From Zantedeschia hybrid cultivar (taxonomy: Eukaryota; Streptophyta; Magnoliopsida; Alismatales; Araceae), in contig JARZZO010000011.1 in assembly GCA_030544215.1 (NCBI GenBank), forward strand, positions 9,596,001-9,660,000: a stretch of DNA of 64,000 nt, written 5' to 3'. The translations under genes were made by a program, and so were the position numbers. The notes under the pieces are model-generated. The model was not told where the DNA came from, searched no databases, and was given only the letters and a program-made list of their open reading frames with translations. Positions within the stretch are counted from its first letter, which is position 1; each line of letters begins with the position of its first letter. Positions 36,217-47,971 of the stretch are shown piece by piece.

Positions 36217-37204
36217 CATGTCGCTTCCCGATCGGTACGGGTTATTTGCGGACTTAGAAATATACCGTGCCGCTTCCCGAACCGGTACACATGGCCGAAG
36301 CCACTCTCGGTTCAGGTTACCTGCGGGCTTAGAAGAACCGTGCCGCTTCCCGATCGGTACGGGTTATTTGCGGACTTAGAAATATACCGTGCCGCTTCCC
36401 GAACCGGTACACATGGCCGAAGCCACTCTCGGTTCAGGTTACCTGCGGGCTTAGAAGAACCGTGCCGCTTCCCGATCGGTACGGGTTATTTGCGGACTTA
36501 GAAGAACCGTGCCGCTTCCCGATCGGTACGGGTTATTTGCAGACTTAGAAATATACCGTGCCGCTTCCCGAACCGGTAGACATGGCCGAAGCCACTCTCG
36601 GTTCAGGTTACCTGCGGGCTTAGAAGAACCGTGCCGCTTCCCGATCGGTACGGGTTATTTGCGGACTTAGAAATATACCGTGCCGCTTCCCGAACCGGTA
36701 CACATGGCCGAAGCCACTCTCGGTTCAGGTTACCTGCGGGCTTAGAAGAACCGTGCCGCTTCCCGATCGGTACGGGTTATTTGCGGACTTAGAAGAACCG
36801 TGCCGCTTCCCGATCGGTACGGGTTATTTGCGGACTTAGAAATATACCGTGCCGCTTCCCGAACCGGTATACATGGCCGAAGCCACTCTCGGTTCAGGTT
36901 ACCTGCGGGCTTAGAAGAACCGTGCCGCTTCCCGATCGGTACGGGTTATTTGCGGACTTAGAAGAACCGTGCCGCTTCCCGATCGGTACGGGTTATTTGC
37001 AGACTTAGAAATATACCGTGCCGCTTCCCGAACCGGTACACATGGCCGAAGCCACTCTCGGTTCAGGTTACCTGCGGGCTTAGAAGAACCGTGCCGCTTC
37101 CCGATCGGTACGGGTTATTTGCGGACTTAGAAATATACCGTGCCGCTTCCCGAACCGGTACACATGGCCGAAGCCACTCTCGGTTCAGGTTACCTGCGGG
37201 CTTA
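36217..37204. repeat. Tandem array 1: 122/169-bp higher-order repeats
   Basis: Built from two subunits. One is about 47 bp (starting atcggtacgggttatttgcg). The other is about 75 bp, with ccgcttcccgaaccggtaca and actctcggttcaggttacct. They combine as 47+75 (122 bp) or 47+47+75 (169 bp). Seven long units start near 36258, 36380, 36548, 36670, 36839, 37008 and 37130, giving spacings of 122, about 169, 122, 169, 169 and 122. The 75-bp subunit is a diverged relative of the 71-bp unit that follows. Confidence 0.93.
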
Positions 37205-39475
37205 GAGAAAACCATGCCGCTCCCGATACGGTTTGCATGGCCGAAGCCACTCCCGGTACGGTTTACACGGACTTAGAGAAAACCATGCCGCTCCCGATAC
37301 GGTTTGCATGGCCGAAGCCACTCCCGGTACGGTTTACACGGACTTAGAGAAAACCATGCCGCTCCCGATACGGTTTGCATGGCCGAAGCCACTCCCGGTA
37401 CGGTTTACACGGGCTTAGAGAAAACCATGCCGCTCCCGATACGGTTTGCATGGCCGAAGCCACTCCCGGTACGGTTTACACGGACTTAGAGAAAACCATG
37501 CCGCTCCCGATACGGTTTGCATGGCCGAAGCCACTCCCGGTACGGTTTACACGGACTTAGAGAAAACCATGCCGCTCCCGATACGGTTTGCATGGCCGAA
37601 GCCACTCCCGGTACGGTTTACACGGACTTAGAGAAAACCATGCCGCTCCCGATACGGTTTGCATGGCCGAAGCCACTCCCGGTACGGTTTACACGGACTT
37701 AGAGAAAACCATGCCGCTCCCGATACGGTTTGCATGGCCGAAGCCACTCCCGGTACGGTTTACACGGACTTAGAGAAAACCATGCCGCTCCCGATACGGT
37801 TTGCATGGCCGAAGCCACTCCCGGTACGGTTTACACGGACTTAGAGAAAACCATGCCGCTCCCGATACGGTTTGCATGGCCGAAGCCACTCCCGGTACGG
37901 TTTACACGGACTTAGAGAAAACCATGCCGCTCCCGATACGGTTTGTATGGCCGAAGCCACTCCCGGTACGGTTTACACGGACTTAGAGAAAACCATGCCG
38001 CTCCCGATACGGTTTGCATGGCCGAAGCCACTCCCGGTACGGTTTACACGGACTTAGAGAAAACCATGCCGCTCCCGATACGGTTTGCATGGCCGAAGCC
38101 ACTCCCGGTACGGTTTACACGGACTTAGAGAAAACCATGCCGCTCCCGATACGGTTTGCATGGCCGAAGCCACTCCCGGTACGGTTTACACGGACTTAGA
38201 GAAAACCATGCCGCTCCCGATACGGTTTGTATGGCCGAAGCCACTCCCGGTACGGTTTACACGGACTTAGAGAAAACCATGCCGCTCCCGATACGGTTTG
38301 CATAGCCGAAGCCACTCCCGGTACGGTTTACACGGACTTAGAGAAAACCATGCCGCTCCCGATACGGTTTGCATGGCCGAAGCCACTCCCGGTACGGTTT
38401 ACACGGACTTAGAGAAAACCATGCCGCTCCCGATACGGTTTGCATGGCCGAAGCCACTCCCGGTACGGTTTACACAGACTTAGAGAAAACCATGCCGCTC
38501 CCGATACGGTTTGCATGGCCGAAGCCACTCCCGGTACGGTTTACACGGACTTAGAGAAAACCATGCCGCTCCCGATACGGTTTGTATGGCCGAAGCCACT
38601 CCCGGTACGGTTTACACGGACTTAGAGAAAACCATGCCGCTCCCGATACGGTTTGCATGGCCGAAGCCACTCCCGGTACGGTTTACACGGACTTAGAGAA
38701 AACCATGCCGCTCCCGATACGGTTTGCATGGCCGAAGCCACTCCCGGTACGGTTTACACGGACTTAGAGAAAACCATGCCGCTCCCGATACGGTTTGTAT
38801 GGCCGAAGCCACTCCCGGTACGGTTTACACGGACTTAGAGAAAACCATGCCGCTCCCGATACGGTTTGCATGGCCGAAGCCACTCCCGGTACGGTTTACA
38901 CGGACTTAGAGAAAACCATGCCGCTCCCGATACGGTTTGCATGGCCGAAGCCACTCCCGGTACGGTTTACACGGACTTAGAGAAAACCATGCCGCTCCCG
39001 ATACGGTTTGCATGGCCGAAGCCACTCCCGGTACGGTTTACACGGGCTTAGAGAAAACCATGCCGCTCCCGATACGGTTTGCATGGCCGAAGCCACTCCC
39101 GGTACGGTTTACACGGACTTAGAGAAAACCATGCCGCTCCCGATACGGTTTGCATGGCCGAAGCCACTCCCGGTACGGTTTACACGGACTTAGAGAAAAC
39201 CATGCCGCTCCCGATACGGTTTGCATGGCCGAAGCCACTCCCGGTACGGTTTACACGGACTTAGAGAAAACCATGCCGCTCCCGATACGGTTTGCATGGC
39301 CGAAGCCACTCCCGGTACGGTTTACACGGACTTAGAGAAAACCATGCCGCTCCCGATACGGTTTGCATGGCCGATGCCACTCCCGGTACGGTTTACACGG
39401 ACTTAGAGAAAACCATGCCGCTCCCGATACGGTTTGCATGGCCGAAGCCACTCCCGGTACGGTTTACACGGACTT
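37205..39475. repeat. Tandem array 2: 32 units of exactly 71 bp
   Basis: Head-to-tail units with no length variation from 37205 to 39475. Each unit has two related halves, ccgctcccgatacggtttgc(atgg) and ccactcccggtacggtttac(acgg), joined by ccgaag and acttagagaaaaccatg-type spacers of unequal length. Only sporadic point changes occur (for example g/a in gcatgg, acgggctt against acggactt), indicating recent amplification or homogenisation. Serial 61-residue ORFs are by-products of the repeat. Confidence 0.97.
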
Positions 39476-39618
39476 TGAATAACGCCGCTCCGATCCGATA
39501 CTAATGGCCAGAGCCGCCCTCGGATCGGGTTGACGCGGTCTTTTGAATAATGCCGCTCCGATCCGATACTAATGGCCAGAGCCGCCCTCGGATCGGGTTG
39601 ACGCGGTCTTTGAATAAT
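39476..39618. repeat. Edge units of the array, diverged about 70-bp repeats
   Basis: Two full copies and the start of a third of a related but clearly distinct unit containing gccgctccgatccgatacta and cctcggatcgggttgacgcg. They look like the older, non-homogenised border of the array next to gag. Confidence 0.88.
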
Positions 39619-39718
39619 GTCGCTCTGGTCGGTGGATCGAGTCCTTCATCTCCATGAGCATTTGGGAAGGGGAAGCAGGCAAGGGCAGATGCCGCTGTTG
39701 CGGGTCCCGTCGCCTCTC

Positions 39719-40960
39719 TCAGTCCCATTCCTCCCTGTGATACCGCTTTCGGGAGGACTGCTGGTCTTCGGGCCGAGGGTGGACCACCTGGAGGACAGGT
39801 GCCAAAGTTGCGTCGGCTACGCCTTTACCTTTAGATATCATCAGGGCCTCCCGGTTGACATACTTGTGTGCCCGGGCTACGAGGTCCTGGAAGGTAGGGG
39901 GATGGCGTTTCCCGAGGGAGCCGAGGAGCCCTTCGTCCCGACACCCGCTGATCACGGCCGAGACCGCGATCGAGCTATCAAGGTTTGGGATTTGGGTGGC
40001 CTCGGTCCGAAACCTGGTGAAATACTCCTGGAGAGTCTCGGTGGATCCTTGCCGGATGGCTAATAGGCTAGCCGATGTCTTGTACTGCCAGGTGGCGTCA
40101 TAAAACTGGTTGATAAACAACTGACCCAACTGGACCAAGGAATGGATGGAGTTGGGGGCCAGTGCTTCGAACCAGGTTAGAGCAGTCTTCTCGAGGGTGA
40201 GGGGGAAAAGTCGGCAGCGGACTGCTTCGGTGACCCCTCGGACCGAGAGATATGCGTTGAATCTCTGGAGATGACAGACCGGATCTGTCATTCCGTTGTA
40301 GAGAGGACCCTTCGGCAGCTTGAAATCTGGAGGCACTTCGGTAGCCAGGAGCTCCGCCGCGAACGGGGTCTGCTCCAGGATGCTGCTGGCGAGAGGTGCC
40401 CCGTAAAGCCGAGACATTATCTGCTGCATCTCTTTGCACATCGCCGTCAGCCGCTGGTCCAGGTCCGGGGCGGTTGAGGTGGCGACTGACTGTCCACCGG
40501 TTCTGACCGGGCGGAATTCGGACGAAACAAAGCCTCGTTTTGTCAGGTGATTGAAGCGAGGGGCTCGGGCAAGTAACGTCGAGGGCTTGCTGCGTGCTGA
40601 GGCGGTTTTGCCAAGGAAAACCGGTGCGGGTGCTGGCCGGAGCCTCTCATCTTGAACCGGATAAAGTGGAGGGAGCAGTGCTTGCTGAGGACGCTGCCCT
40701 ATCAGTCCCATGCGCTGGACGATGGCAGACACCCTCTCCTGAAGAGGCGCTAGGGATTTGACGGCAGTCGCCAGCGCTGCTATCTGCTGCTGGAGTACCC
40801 CCACCCGGTTGTCTTCCGCGACAATGGACTCTGGTAAGACTGGCAGAGTCGCACTTGTCGGAGTACAAGGGGCGCCTTCGGACGGCAGTAGCTGTGCCGA
40901 GGCTTCCCGTGCCTCTGCTTCGCTCTGTCCGGATTGCCGGGTGACAGGTTGTCGAGACAT
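39719..40960 (-). CDS. gag: Ty3/gypsy-type Gag (non-autonomous element)
   Basis: An open 413-residue frame from the ATG at 40958-40960, 15 bases after the PBS, to the stop at 39719-39721. The frame stays open upstream into the LTR, but the ATG after the PBS is the natural start. The N-terminal half is low-complexity with a short coiled-coil-like segment (VLQQQIAALATAVKSLAPLQ). Residues about 225-345 match the Retrotrans_gag family: LYNGMTDPVCHLQRFNAYLS, ALTWFEALAPNSIHS and LAIRQGSTETLQEYFTRFR. No CCHC zinc knuckle is present and no protease follows. Gag forms the cytoplasmic particle that packages element RNA. An intact gag in an element with no pol suggests trans-mobilisation with enzymes from a relative. 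Confidence 0.93.
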   Translation of the reverse strand: MSRQPVTRQSGQSEAEAREASAQLLPSEGAPCTPTSATLPVLPESIVAEDNRVGVLQQQIAALATAVKSLAPLQERVSAIVQRMGLIGQRPQQALLPPLYPVQDERLRPAPAPVFLGKTASARSKPSTLLARAPRFNHLTKRGFVSSEFRPVRTGGQSVATSTAPDLDQRLTAMCKEMQQIMSRLYGAPLASSILEQTPFAAELLATEVPPDFKLPKGPLYNGMTDPVCHLQRFNAYLSVRGVTEAVRCRLFPLTLEKTALTWFEALAPNSIHSLVQLGQLFINQFYDATWQYKTSASLLAIRQGSTETLQEYFTRFRTEATQIPNLDSSIAVSAVISGCRDEGLLGSLGKRHPPTFQDLVARAHKYVNREALMISKGKGVADATLAPVLQVVHPRPEDQQSSRKRYHREEWD

Positions 40961-40975
40961 GACTTGTTTGTTTGT

Positions 40976-40993
40976 TTCCCACAGACGGCGCCA
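40976..40993 (-). other. Primer-binding site
   Basis: Minus-strand TGGCGCCGTCTGTGGGAA begins two bases after the LTR end (...CATCA). TGGCGCCGT is the usual start of plant Ty3/gypsy PBSs, and its first nine bases fit tRNA-Asp. The rest is less certain. Confidence 0.85.
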
Positions 40994-40995
40994 CG

Positions 40996-42138
40996 TGATG
41001 TAGACTGGATCTATCACGACCGGATCCCGCAAACGGGGATCCGAAACAAGGAGGATCCGGAGCCGGTCCGGATCGAGCGGTGACGAGGGGACCCGACGGG
41101 GATCCACAACAGGGCGAAGCCGAGGCTATTTCGGAATGAAGAGGATCCGCCCGCGGGGGGCGCGATCTGCCGCCGGAGCTGCTCTTGGATAGTGAGCCGC
41201 TGCTCCTTCGGTCGGACGAAGGCGCGGCGCGAGCAGGAGCTCCTGTCGGCGGAGCTGTAGACGAGCGTCGGAGCAGAAGCCGGAAAGTCCGAGATCGGAC
41301 GGGGGGACGGCTTGCTCTCCGACGAGAGGGTCCGAAGGCACCTTCAGCGCGAGGCCGAGTCTCCTGGCGCGGGGCGACCGACGGGATTGCCCTCGGACGG
41401 CGAGTCCGAAGGCTACTTCAGCGTGAGACCGAGTCTCCTGGCGCGGGGCAGCCGGCGTTCGGCGTCGAGACCGGGGAGAGGAGTCCGAGGTCGGCGGCCG
41501 AGACCGACTCGGGGAGGTCGGCGATGATTCGAACCGAGCCCCTGCAGGAGGGAAAGAAGAAGAAGAACCAGTCAGCAGGAGTCCCGGGCGTCAGCCCTGG
41601 GGAACCCCCTCCGACGGTCAAGTTAGCTTCTGAAGAAGATTCGATTCAGGAAGCAAGAAGAAATAGCTAGAACCCTATTCGGACAGCAGTCCTTTAAGGG
41701 GTTTCGGAAGCTTATGGGGGCATCCGTTTTTCCCACCACCTCCTTGGCCACAAATAGCAGGATACTTATAGCGGAGGGTAGCGGATGGTTAACGGTGGCA
41801 GCCGATATAGGACTAAAAGGAGGCTTACTGATAAACCGCCATAGCGTCTGATCCGCCACCGGAGTGGGCCGGATTCGGCTACCGGGCCGAAGGGGGTTGG
41901 GCCGCTGACGGGCCGAAGCCTGCTGGGCCCTGGGCCGCCGTGCTGTTCCCGGGCCGTAGGCTGGTGGGCCGCTGACGGGCTGAAGCCTGCTGGGCCGGGA
42001 GCGACGGGGCCGCTTATGGGCCGAGGGCTGCTGGGCCGCTAACGGGCTGAAGGCCGCCGGAGGGCCTAATACTGCTACTGTTGGGCTGAATGGGGTTTGA
42101 GCCTGCTTCAATGGGCTGAATCGGATTCTGCCGCATCA
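40996..42138 (-). repeat. 5' LTR of the gag-only element
   Basis: 1,143 bp, TG...CA ends, same length as the partner LTR and followed by the second ATACT copy. It should hold the element promoter. No TATA box was assigned. Confidence 0.95.
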
Positions 42139-42569
42139 ATACTCTTTGTTTGTTCCATTTGCCCCCAATATCGTTAGCTCCTTTATCAGTCGGACTTTTA
42201 AATTTTTATTACCTTGAGAATTAAAAGTGTGAACAGGAATAGTTATTTCATTTCAAAAAGGTAGTGATGCTGTGTCTAATTAGCACAGAGAAGATTAGAA
42301 AGGTCATTCTCATCCGCATCAATACTCATCCTTACCTAATGTCAAAACAATACTCACGCGTTTGCAGTTTAGTTCTTTACTTTATTGACTAGAACAATAC
42401 AACATATTTTCTGTACAGAAACCTATAAAATTTGTATTTTTTTTAGTTTTTGGTCCTCCTAATTTGTTTAATTTAGGGAAAAACTCTATAATATCCTTAT
42501 TTGATGAAAACTCTCAATAATGCTATTTTTACTTGAAAAATACTTCAAAAAATTAATATGTATTCTGTA

Positions 42570-42845
42570 ATTGATATATTATTCTTTAATTGATACTTTA
42601 CTGCTATAATAATCGATTACAACTTCGATTAATATTATCATTATAATAAGCTAATTGATATATTGTTTTGTAATGATATGTTTATTTTTATAATCGACTA
42701 TGACTTCGATTATAGTTATCGTTACAATAATCTAATTGATATCTTGTTCTATAATTGATATGTTCATTTTATAATCGATTATAGCTTCGACTAATATTAT
42801 CATTATAGTAATCTAATTAGTATCTTGTTATGTAATTGATAAGTT
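42570..42845. repeat. 81-bp AT-rich tandem repeat, about 3 copies
   Basis: Three diverged units aligned on aatcgattacaacttcgatt (42611), aatcgactatgacttcgatt (42692) and aatcgattatagcttcgact (42773), each followed by a tatcattataataa-like tail. Confidence 0.85.
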
Positions 42846-43913
42846 AATCTTTCTATTAATTAACTAACTAAATGACTTATATCAACTAATTAAACTCTAT
42901 TTAGCTTACTTATCCAATTATTCAGTACTTATTATTTGTTTATTTATTTTTATGATTATTATTATTATTATTTATTGTCTATTTTCTTCATCTTTTATTT
43001 TTCTCTCTTCTCTTTCTCCTTTTTTTCCTCTCTTGATATCTATTACATTCTAACTAACACAACCATAGTATATTTAATTGTTAATACTTATTAAAACTTA
43101 AAAGACTTTATAAGATTTGGGATGTTATAATTTCATGCATAGATTTCTCTTCATAATTCATATTTGAGTTTTTATTTTTATTATTTTATGTGTTTGTGTA
43201 TTTTTAGGTGTAGTTTATTCAAGTCTTCCTAGTTATCATTTCATTATTTTACGTGTTGTTAAGTAGATTAGGGTCTTGTCACTTTTAGAATTAAGTTCAT
43301 TTTCAGATTTAAAGAGAGTGCATTAGTGTTTATGATTGCATTCTATTTTAAATTATTCACCATTTTATGTGTTTAGTTTGCATCAACATGAGTGGAACAT
43401 TATATAAGTCAGGACTTTCAACTCGAACATCATGGCCTTCCTGTGGATTCGACCTGATCTCGCTGCTACTCTATGTGTGTGATTTAGTTTGATGAGATTC
43501 AGAATTAGATTAATGGTTGTGATGTGTTTAACGATGTGCATTTGCAACGCATCAAGAAGTGATGGACTTATTAGATCATCAAGACCTTGATAATTACTAT
43601 AGCTTAGTTAGATATTTGACTTTTTTTAGCCTGATAAACTGATGTAATAGGTTATTTGAGAGATATGGTGTAAGTTATTATTTCTTCAGAGAGTTGAGAG
43701 TTTTAGATATTTACTTAATTATTTCTTTTGCTAGATTTGATATTGACTGGTAATGTAGAATTATTTGGAATGACATGTATAGAATAATTTTCTTGTGGCA
43801 TGTCTTACTTCTCGTATCTATTTATTATGATAGAATTTATCCCAATATTGCATATTTAAAGTTTGATATAAATTAATGTACTAAATTGGATAGTGCCTAC
43901 TCCATTCAATATT

Positions 43914-44026
<113 letters not shown>

Positions 44027-45355
44027 AATAGTCCCACATCGAAAAAGTGATAAAAATCAAATGTATTTAATAGATAGTGCCTACTCCATTCAAGGAGTTA
44101 GTCTCACTTTGATAGTAGAATATGGCCTCCTTATTCTCAAAATAAGTTAAATTCCAGTTTGATAAGAGGGATTTAGTATTCCGGTCAAGAATGACTTATT
44201 CTTAGAATTAGTTGAATAAACAATTCCACTCTTAACTTAAAAACTTGGTATTTTGTCTTAGATTCCATCCTACTATCAAAGTGAAACATTTCTTGTTCTA
44301 GAATAAGTAATTCATAATAATTCATCATAACCCATTCTACTATTAAAGTGAGGCTTTATAAGGTAATGAGTTAGATGGACTAATAAAAAAATTTCAAGAG
44401 GGTATCAAAGCCTATAGTTGTGAACTAGGCCATACACCCTATTTTTGTGATCCATATGATAGAACTTGAAATCAACTTGCACGTAAGAGGAATGTTAGAA
44501 TCTTCCAATATCAAAAAAGAAATAAAAATAAAATATGTTTAATCGATAGCGCCTACTCCACTCAATGCTTAAAGATTTTGAGTTAGATGGCCTAATAACT
44601 TTAATTCTGTCTCTCTTCAAGGCTGGTACCCATGAACATTAATCACCAATTTGAAATATATTATTACCTCTCCTCTTTTGTTGATTGTTTCCCTTTTTTA
44701 TTATTTAACTGTAAAAATTTACCCATACATATGTACTCAAGAAGCAGACGTCAATAGTATTTATGCGAGTATGGCAGCTAGCAAAGGTTATCTATGTGTT
44801 CAGGGATGCAAAAGGTTACTTAATGGTGAGGATAGTAGTTCTATCCTATATCTTTATCCTTAAAATAAGAAGTATATCTTTGACATTATTATTATCCTTG
44901 TATAAATGTTTCATGCCTCTTTTAGAGTCTCCACATCTCAAAAGGTTGCCCAAATAAAGAGAATTATAAATTTTATTTCATATCCATGAACATGCTATTA
45001 TCATAATGATAAACATGTAGCTATTTCTTTTCTCTAAACATATCACATGGATGAACAGACATATTGGAGTCACACCCATTTAAGTAAACCACACGTTTAC
45101 TGTAGATATAAAAAATTAAAAAAATATAACTTGAATTGAGATCAACCCTAACCTAATTCATGCTAAAAAGTTCTCAACTCTTGTATTATCCTCCTCATCC
45201 TGACCCTCTCTAGCCCTAATCCAACTCCATATCGTTAATGTAACAACCCAAACCAAACGCCAATTTTTGTCAAGTTGAATCAATTAAGTTAAAACGGTAA
45301 CATCCCACATCCTTAGTTTTTCTTCTTTAATGCCAAAATTTCATATCCAAAGAGA

Positions 45356-46035
45356 TAAATAAAAGGATTTTTTATTTTTTTATCCCCTATACACTTTCAA
45401 CATTACAAAAAAACCCTCCTAATCAAAGTTATTCTTAGCAACCCGTATAATTTGTGAATACTTACAAAAACACCTCGTGGTTGACAGGCATTTGAAATAA
45501 GAAATATACAGGGGAATATTGCATCCGCATACCGTTGTCTATCATGCTCACCCTAGTCATGATGGCAGATCAGATTGTTGCCGCGCTATGGTTGCCGAGG
45601 ACGATAGTGCTTTCGAACAGCAGTGCATTGTACTTGCCCACACCGTTAGTACTCACGGCACATAGCAGTTTATGGTTCAAAGGTAGGGGCCGTCATTCTT
45701 AACGGTGGTGGCAACGAAGATGCCCGGGCGAAGAGGTCCTTCTTTAAGTAGTGGGTTGGGTATCAACGAGAGTCGGACAGTCGCCCGTTGAAGCCATAGA
45801 TGGTGTTGTCGTCAGCATAGGTCATACAAGGGTCACCAAAAATGATAATTAAGTCAGAAACGGCGGTGGCAAATAGAATATTCCCTCACATATTTTTTAT
45901 TTCATATGTTTATTAACTGCATGAGTTTTTTTTGTAAACGTTCAAAGATTATGGAAATTTATGAGAAAATAATTTGATTAGGAAAATTGGTTTATAATAT
46001 TGAAAGTTTATAAGAACTAAAATTCCTAAACAAAA
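45356..46035. mobile_element. Mutator-like element (MULE family B), copy 2, with extra GC-rich interior
   Basis: The element at 45365-46026 (662 bp) starts GGATTTTTTATTTTTTTATC. It ends with the complement of GGAATTTTAGTTCTTATAAA, and actttcaacattac/gtttataatattg-like arms match the copy at 9379-9834. The flanking 9-mers TAAATAAAA and TAAACAAAA differ at one base. The middle (about 45525-45885) is much more GC-rich than the arms and absent from copy 1, which would fit captured DNA as in Pack-MULEs. No protein family was recognised in it. Confidence 0.75.
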
Positions 46036-47813
46036 TTATAACTCTATCTTAACGGAATAATTAAAAATGAGGAAATAAACCTAACCATCACCATTTGAGA
46101 CGATCTCAACAAGTATATAGATTAATGTAACCTAACCTTTTGTTCGAAATTAAATACAGTTCATTTTAATAATTTAAGTTATCTTTCATATGAACTAATG
46201 CCAAGGTTGGATTGATCAGATTTGCCAACATCCAACCTAAACCCACCCAATTTGTTATCATGACAGAAGTCCTCTGAATCCTAATTCAATCTAGTCGGAG
46301 TTTGGTCGATGTCATTTTCTTATCCCTAAGTTTGTATCGTCATCTGTCCTCTAAGCTTCAAATGAAGTTGTACGCATCCCTATGTACGTTTACTAAGAGT
46401 CGATAGCAGAAGCTTGTTCTATGCGTATCCTTCCTTTGTTCGGCTTTCGTTAAGGTTCTTCTCATTTACAAAATGGCTCCTCTGGTAATACCAAAAGAAA
46501 AATCATATTTTAGAGTCTCAAGACATTACAATTGCAGCTGCAATCTCGGTATAGCGACCTCGCTGCCATCTGATAATGAGACGGCAGCTGCAGTGTTCCT
46601 GTGACATTCAAATAAACGCTTCAAAAGTGAAAATTAGTCCTACCAAACTTCTCACAACAAGTCAACTCAAGTGGCGATCACACGGTGTGCTCTATAGCGA
46701 ATAGCTTGCTTACATACCTCACATCTCATTCTTCGGACAAGAATCCCTAACATGGTTTCTTATCAATCACGCTCATAGTTTCTTAGTCCCACCACAAATG
46801 ATATGTAGGTATAAACAAACAACGTAAAACATGGAAGTAAACAAAAGGGAAGATGGGGAGATGTCCTCTTGCTGGTTGCGTTCATGCATGGGTTTTGAGA
46901 ACTTGATCTTAGAAGAGGAGCGGGTAAGGAAATGGTAATGTGAATCAGATGAGAGTGGAGGATCTTCCAATCTATCATTCAAATTTTTTTTGGAAATAAG
47001 AGTAGGTAGGAACCGAAAGCAAAAGCGCTCTTAGGAGTGGGAACAGCGACAGAATGAATGCATCATGCTTAGAAGAACTTTAACCATCCAACCACAGGCT
47101 GCCCAATAAGCTAGACAGATCGTGGTTCAGAATTTCGTAGCCATTTTGTTTTCCTTCGTCACCAATTCTAACCTGTAATCACTACCCTCCTCAAATATCA
47201 CAGAGGGTACGTAAAACATAAAATGTAAAGGACATGGAGCTCTTATGACTGCTTTTGGGAGGGCTTCCCCTTCCCACCTGGTATCCAGCTTGCCTACTAG
47301 TCTGGTTAGTCCACCCCACTCGCTAACCGTGGTGATGAAATCTGTGGGTGTCTCTGCCATTCCAGTTTCTTTCCCTTTCCTCCCCCCTTTTCACGCATAT
47401 ATGGGGTTTGTGTGCACCCCCACCTTCTTCACCAAAGTGGGAAGCTATCTTTTTCCCAAGTGCAGTGCCCCCCAATTGCAAATAATGCTCCACTAGCTCG
47501 CAACACGATAAGGGATGTGAAAATCTAGAGTTGGGAAGACTTGGTGTGGAAGGCTTGAGGGTGGGGTTGAAGAAAAGTTGATACTTCGTTGTTCTCAAGG
47601 CAGCACACTCTTCGTTCACGAAGTTAACTATGTTATTAGCCTGCTGTAATACTATAACAGCAGTGGAGGTCTATTCAGCTACAGTTAATTATGTCACTAG
47701 AAGCTGTTCCTTGATTGACCTTAGGGCATAAGCCTATCCGACACGTCATGTTAAGTAGCATCAATCACTCTTTAACTACTTATTAGCCGGTTGTAATCAT
47801 TAGAAAACACATC

Positions 47814-47971
47814 TTCTCAGTACTTGTTTGGACAGAAGTCCAGCAGTACTGAGAGGGAGAAAGCTTAAGTATTTGTAAAAATTTTAGATCATATGAGAGG
47901 TGTTTTTACATCTTTTGACCCCTTCCCCCTCTCATTACTGTTAGACTTCTATCCAAACACGTACTGAGAGG
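47814..47971. mobile_element. Short TIR MITE, family C, copy 1
   Basis: About 158 bp. The left arm ttctcagtacttgtttggac and the right arm, read in reverse, cctctcagtacgtgtttgga are inverted, then gaagtccagcagtactgagagg on the inside. It is the same family as 48425-48617. No coding content. Confidence 0.8.

Larger units (their letters stand above)
34849..42138 (-). mobile_element. Young, gag-only Ty3/gypsy-type LTR retrotransposon with satellite-like array
   Basis: A complete 7,290-bp element flanked by ATACT on both sides (34844-34848 and 42139-42143). Its two 1,143-bp LTRs have TGATG...CATCA ends. Transcription orientation is minus: PBS at 40976-40993, gag at 39719-40960, tandem repeats at about 36217-39620, PPT at about 35992-36008. 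No protease, RT, RNase H or integrase is present in any frame. That makes it non-autonomous, of the gag-retaining type described in plants as TR-GAG. Two differences between the LTRs were seen (t34918/g41065 and g35953/a42100), so insertion is recent. The LTR shares motifs with the Tat-like element at 55331-62680 (for example agaagaagaaccagtcagc), so both belong to one lineage. Confidence 0.92.

Noticed and set aside
37205..39475. Possible CRISPR array
   Set aside because: Repeats are directly adjacent with no unique spacers, and the context is a plant retrotransposon.
37233..39504. A ladder of near-identical 61-residue ORFs, each starting MHGRSHSRYG
   Set aside because: They recur every 71 bp because the tandem unit contains an ATG and a stop. 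There is no independent gene evidence.
39719..41107. Full 462-residue frame as the gag protein
   Set aside because: The first 49 codons run through the LTR and PBS and do not begin with ATG. The ATG at 40958-40960 just after the PBS is the likely start.
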